Shown here one piece after another: positions 5,999 to 8,968 of a stretch of 8,968 nucleotides of DNA; the stretch's first letter is position 1, and each line of letters begins with the position of its first letter. The notes under the pieces are model-generated. The model had not been told where the DNA came from. It saw nothing but the letters and a program-made list of their open reading frames with translations, and searched no databases. The DNA is from RGIG8775 sp045537235. GTDB taxonomy: Bacteria > Bacillota > Clostridia > Oscillospirales > CAG-272. The stretch covers positions 1-8,968 of the forward strand of contig JAZSPB010000056.1 of the NCBI GenBank assembly GCA_045537235.1, read 5' to 3'. The translations under genes and the position numbers were made by a program.

Positions 5999-6286
5999 AT
6001 GACGGTTGTTCAAATACTTGCTATGCTTGTGTCCGCACTGTTGTCTCTTTTGGAGTTTGCGATGCTGATTCGCGCGGTCCTTTCATGGGTGCCCGGCGCG
6101 GGTGAGTCCATGTTTGGCAGTTTTATTGCTATGGTGACCGAGCCGGTCCTCGCCCCCTTCCGTGCACTTTGTGATCGGTTTGGTCTGTTTCGCAACTCGC
6201 CCATCGATTTTTCGTTTTTGATCGCTTTTATTGTCCTTTCGGTTCTTCAAGGTGGGGTTTCCTCACTTACGAGGATGATCTTTTGA
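5999..6286 (+). CDS. ylmG: YggT/YlmG family small membrane protein
   Basis: This is a 95-residue integral membrane protein of the YggT (YlmG/CCB3-like) family. Its biochemical role is not settled; in bacteria its gene travels with sepF and ylmH, and plastid relatives act in cytochrome assembly and nucleoid organisation. Two hydrophobic segments, about 3-30 and 72-92, should cross the membrane. They flank the family core RAVLSWVPGAGESMFGSF and TEPVLAPFRALCDRFGL, ending in SPIDFSFLIAFIVLSVLQ. A strong AAGGAG site (5985-5990) lies 8 bases before the ATG. The stop codon is separated from the ylmH start by one base, so the two are probably translationally coupled. Confidence 0.92.
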   Translation: MTVVQILAMLVSALLSLLEFAMLIRAVLSWVPGAGESMFGSFIAMVTEPVLAPFRALCDRFGLFRNSPIDFSFLIAFIVLSVLQGGVSSLTRMIF

Positions 6287-6287
6287 T

Positions 6288-7094
6288 ATGAGAAGAGCAG
6301 GGGATGATTCGCTGTTTGAGGCGAGGATCGAGGATCTTTTGCGATGTGCCGAGCAACGCTTTGAGGTAGCGGTGGGAGAGTTTCTCACCCCGGGTGAGGC
6401 GGCACGGGCACAGGTGCATTTGCGTACCCTTCACACTGAGGCGATCGCTGTCTTTTTCGGTGGCTATCGGGAAAGTGAGCGGACGCGGCTTGTGGTGTTG
6501 CCCTCCTTTATGGAGAATGAGGCACTCGCGGGTGGCGAGTCACTTGCACAAGTATATCCCGATATTGCGCGAGAAACGGTGGCGGCACTTCGTATTCGAG
6601 GGAGTGGCTTTCGCAAGCTGGCTCACAGAGACTATATGGGCTCGGTGTTGGCCTTGGGCTTGGAGCGCGGTGTCATCGGAGACATCGTGACAGAAGGTGA
6701 CTTTTCGGCATTGCTTTTCTGTGATCCCAAGATCGCGACCTATCTTTTGCAGGAGTGCAAGCGCATCGGAAATGATGCGGTCAAGGTCGAATCGGTGGAG
6801 ATTTCCGCAGATTTTTGTGTGGAGCGGCAATTTCAACCCATACGGGATACGGTGGCATCGGCAAGATTGGATTGCATTGTGGCGGCTCTTGCGGGCTTGG
6901 CACGGGAAAAGGCGCAGAATGTCATACGCGCGGATGAGGTGGAGGTCGACCATCTGCCGGAAGATCGCGTGGATCGCGTGATCGCGGCGGGGAGCACCGT
7001 TACGGTTCGTCATGTGGGTAAATTTATCGTCCGAAGCGTGGACGAGCAGACCAAAAAAGGAAGATACCGTCTTTGGGCGGATAAATATTTGTAA
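6288..7094 (+). CDS. ylmH: YlmH, S4-domain RNA-binding protein
   Basis: YlmH is a cytosolic RNA-binding protein that associates with the large ribosomal subunit; in B. subtilis it has been implicated in ribosome-associated quality control of stalled peptidyl-tRNA. The product is 268 residues, close to the usual length. Features: the central family block LRIRGSGFRKLAHRDYMGSVLALGLERGVIGDIVTEGDFSALLF (101-144), and a C-terminal S4 domain (about 188-255) starting TVASARLDCIVAALAGLAREKAQNVI, with GSTVTVRHVGKFIV as the later strand pair. The TGA of ylmG is followed by one base and then this ATG. The nearest ribosome-site-like sequence, GAGG (6271-6274), is 13 bases away, so reinitiation after ylmG is the likely mode of translation. 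The neighbour downstream is ileS, where divIVA would be expected. Confidence 0.92.
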   Translation: MRRAGDDSLFEARIEDLLRCAEQRFEVAVGEFLTPGEAARAQVHLRTLHTEAIAVFFGGYRESERTRLVVLPSFMENEALAGGESLAQVYPDIARETVAALRIRGSGFRKLAHRDYMGSVLALGLERGVIGDIVTEGDFSALLFCDPKIATYLLQECKRIGNDAVKVESVEISADFCVERQFQPIRDTVASARLDCIVAALAGLAREKAQNVIRADEVEVDHLPEDRVDRVIAAGSTVTVRHVGKFIVRSVDEQTKKGRYRLWADKYL

Positions 7095-7117
7095 ATAATC
7101 ACGCAATGCGTAGAAAT

Positions 7118-7123
7118 AAGGAG
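7118..7123 (+). promoter_or_regulatory. Ribosome binding site of ileS with long spacing
   Basis: AAGGAG (7118-7123) is the strongest site before ileS, but it stands 11 bases from the ATG at 7135. A second purine run, AAAGGAA (7128-7134), touches the start codon and is too close to serve. The ATG is still favoured because the product begins MAKDYTGTLNLPSTEF, the expected IleRS N-terminus. Confidence 0.55.
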
Positions 7124-7134
7124 ACATAAAGGAA

Positions 7135-8968
7135 ATGGCAAAGGATTACACCGGTACATTAAATCTGCCGAGCACAGAGTTCGCCATGAGAGCCAATCTG
7201 CCTCAGCGCGAGCCCGAAATGCTCAAATACTGGGATTCCATCGATCTGTATCACAAGATGCTGGCGGTGAGAGAGGGCAAGCCTCTGTTCGTGCTTCACG
7301 ACGGCCCCCCCTTCTCCAACGGTAATATCCATATGGGAACCGCTATGAACAAGATCCTCAAGGACTTCATTAACAAGTCCCGTGCAATGAGCGGTTACAA
7401 GGTTCCCTACATCCCCGGCTGGGATAACCACGGTATGCCCATCGAGTCGGCTATCATCAAGAAGAATAAGCTCGACCGCAAGAAGATGTCGGTATCCGAG
7501 TTCCGAAGCGCCTGCCACAAGTTTGCGCAGGACTTTGTGGATATTCAGCGCGGACAGTTTATTCGTCTGGGTGTGACGGGAGATTGGGAGCATCCTTATC
7601 TCGCTATGGCTCCCGAGTTTGAGGCGCGTGAGGTTCAGGTCTTTGGTGAGATGTACAAGAAGGGCTATATCTACAAGGGACTCAAGCCGGTTTATTGGTG
7701 CCCCAAGGATGAGACCGCTTTGGCAGAGGCCGAGATCGAGTATCAGACCGATAAGTGTACCTCTATCTATGTAAAGTTCAAGGTGAAGGACGATGCCGGC
7801 AAGCTGGCGGGCGTTTGCGACCTTGATAAGACCTATTTTATCATTTGGACAACTACAACATGGACGCTTCCCGGCAACCTCGCCATCGCCTTGAATCCCG
7901 ATGAGACTTACGTCGTAGTCAAGGCGGATAACGGTGAGTGCTATATCGTTGCCGAGGCTTTGGCGAACAAGACCATGCTGGAGGGCGGTATCGAGAAGTT
8001 CGAGGTCGTTTGCTCCATGGCGGGTCGTGAGTTTGAGTATATGAAGGCACAGCATCCCTTTATCGACCGTGAGTCTCTCGTGGTCAATGCTGACTATGTT
8101 ACCATGGACAGCGGTACGGGATGTGTTCACACTGCCCCCGGCTTCGGTGCCGATGACTATGTGACCTGCTGCCGTTACAACATCGAGACCATCGTTCCCG
8201 TGGACGACCGCGGTTATCAGACCAAGGATGCGGGCAAGTTCGCAGGAATGTACTACGCCGAGTCCAACGACGCCATTTTGACTGATATGAAGGAGAGCGG
8301 CGCACTGTTTGCCTCCGAGGAGATCGAGCATGAGTATCCTCACTGCTGGCGTTGTAAGTCTCCCATCATCTTCCGCGCAACTCCTCAGTGGTTCTGCTCG
8401 GTAGAGTCCTTCAAGGACGAGGCGGTCGAGGCTTGTAACAATGTTGAGTGGCTTCCCGAGTGGGGTGGCGAGCGCATCAAGCAGATGGTTCGCGACCGCG
8501 CCGACTGGTGTATCTCTCGTCAGCGTCATTGGGGTCTGCCCATTCCCGTATTCTATTGCGAGGATTGCGGTGAGGTTATTTGTAATGATGCGACTATCGA
8601 GAGCGTTTCCCGTATCTTCGGGGAGAAGGGCTCCAATGCTTGGTTTGATTGGGATGCCAAGGATCTGTTGCCTGCCGGCTTTGTTTGCCCCAAGTGTGGC
8701 AAGACGCATTTCAGCAAGGAGACCAACATCCTTGACTGCTGGTTTGACTCCGGCTCCAGCCATTTTGCTACCATTGAAAACAAAGAAGGTCTCAAGTGGC
8801 CTGCCGATATGTACCTTGAGGGTGCCGACCAGTATCGCGGTTGGTTCCAGTCCTCTCTGCTCACCGCTGTGGGTGCCAAGGGACAGGGTGCACCTTACAA
8901 GACGGTTCTGACTCACGGTTGGGTCGTGGACGGACAGGGTCGTGCTATGCACAAGTCCCTGGGCAACG
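7135..8968 (+). CDS. ileS: Isoleucyl-tRNA synthetase, N-terminal two thirds (cut by right window edge)
   Basis: This class I synthetase charges tRNA-Ile with isoleucine and edits misactivated valine. There are 611 codons visible of a protein usually about 900-1050 residues long. Order: N-terminal LNLPSTEFAMRANLPQREP; the catalytic HIGH region DGPPFSNGNIHMGTAMNKILKD (56-77), where the signature reads HMGT; PGWDNHGMPIE (94-104); CP1 editing domain with WTTTTWTLPGN (238-248) and GTGCVHTAPGFGADDY (327-342); WCISRQRHWGLPIPVFYCEDCG (458-479); a second pair CPKCG (518-522), so Cys475, 478, 518 and 521 look like a zinc ribbon; DCWFDSGSSHF (534-544); and GQGRAMHKSLGN (600-611), where KMSKS reads AMHKS. 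Lysine is almost always AAG, suggesting high expression. The start is 40 bases after ylmH, with no T-box leader in between. Identity is certain. Confidence 0.97.
   Translation, partial: MAKDYTGTLNLPSTEFAMRANLPQREPEMLKYWDSIDLYHKMLAVREGKPLFVLHDGPPFSNGNIHMGTAMNKILKDFINKSRAMSGYKVPYIPGWDNHGMPIESAIIKKNKLDRKKMSVSEFRSACHKFAQDFVDIQRGQFIRLGVTGDWEHPYLAMAPEFEAREVQVFGEMYKKGYIYKGLKPVYWCPKDETALAEAEIEYQTDKCTSIYVKFKVKDDAGKLAGVCDLDKTYFIIWTTTTWTLPGNLAIALNPDETYVVVKADNGECYIVAEALANKTMLEGGIEKFEVVCSMAGREFEYMKAQHPFIDRESLVVNADYVTMDSGTGCVHTAPGFGADDYVTCCRYNIETIVPVDDRGYQTKDAGKFAGMYYAESNDAILTDMKESGALFASEEIEHEYPHCWRCKSPIIFRATPQWFCSVESFKDEAVEACNNVEWLPEWGGERIKQMVRDRADWCISRQRHWGLPIPVFYCEDCGEVICNDATIESVSRIFGEKGSNAWFDWDAKDLLPAGFVCPKCGKTHFSKETNILDCWFDSGSSHFATIENKEGLKWPADMYLEGADQYRGWFQSSLLTAVGAKGQGAPYKTVLTHGWVVDGQGRAMHKSLGN

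Noticed and set aside
7095..7134. T-box leader for ileS
   Set aside because: Only 40 bases separate ylmH and ileS, too few for a T-box, and no T-box core is seen there.
7159..8952. 597-codon open frame on the minus strand
   Set aside because: It lies wholly opposite ileS, which has unmistakable IleRS motifs. The long antisense frame results from the codon bias of ileS and has no recognisable protein motif.

Overview
The window looks like a chromosomal piece of a Gram-positive, clostridia-type (Firmicutes/Bacillota) bacterium with fairly balanced base composition. The evidence is the conserved block ylmE (yggS), sepF, ylmG, ylmH, ileS, which in Bacillus and relatives lies downstream of the division and cell-wall cluster. 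Strong sigma-A type promoters with Shine-Dalgarno sites and a BspA-type leucine-rich-repeat lipoprotein, common in gut clostridia, agree with this. The species cannot be named from the sequence alone.

Layout. (1) Bases 1-638, minus strand: the N-terminal half of glyA (serine hydroxymethyltransferase), running off the left edge. (2) Bases 639-926: a divergent intergenic region with an extended -10 promoter for glyA and a near-consensus promoter for the rightward genes. (3) Bases 927-2234: a surface lipoprotein with eleven LRR_5-type repeats in two blocks, followed after 31 bases by a U32-family (TrhP-like) protein at 2266-3504. (4) Bases 3511-3715: a striking 205-base inverted-repeat element with arms of 68 and 70 bases, filling the gap before miaA. 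(5) Bases 3751-4704: miaA, tRNA A37 prenylation. (6) An extended -10 promoter over the end of miaA opens a second rightward unit: ylmE, sepF, ylmG, ylmH, then ileS, which runs off the right edge with 611 codons visible.

How the genes fit together. The right-hand unit joins PLP homeostasis (YlmE), Z-ring anchoring (SepF), a small membrane protein (YlmG), an S4-domain ribosome-associated RNA-binding protein (YlmH) and isoleucyl-tRNA synthetase. The usual divIVA between ylmH and ileS is absent. The left-hand unit pairs two probable tRNA anticodon-loop modification genes (U32/TrhP-like and miaA) with an unrelated cell-surface lipoprotein.

Most of the window is ordinary housekeeping sequence. I see no phage, CRISPR, toxin-antitoxin or other obvious defence system. 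The features most worth a second look are the inverted-repeat element, the altered HIGH and KMSKS signatures of IleRS, the missing divIVA, and an almost perfect 19-base tandem duplication just before sepF.
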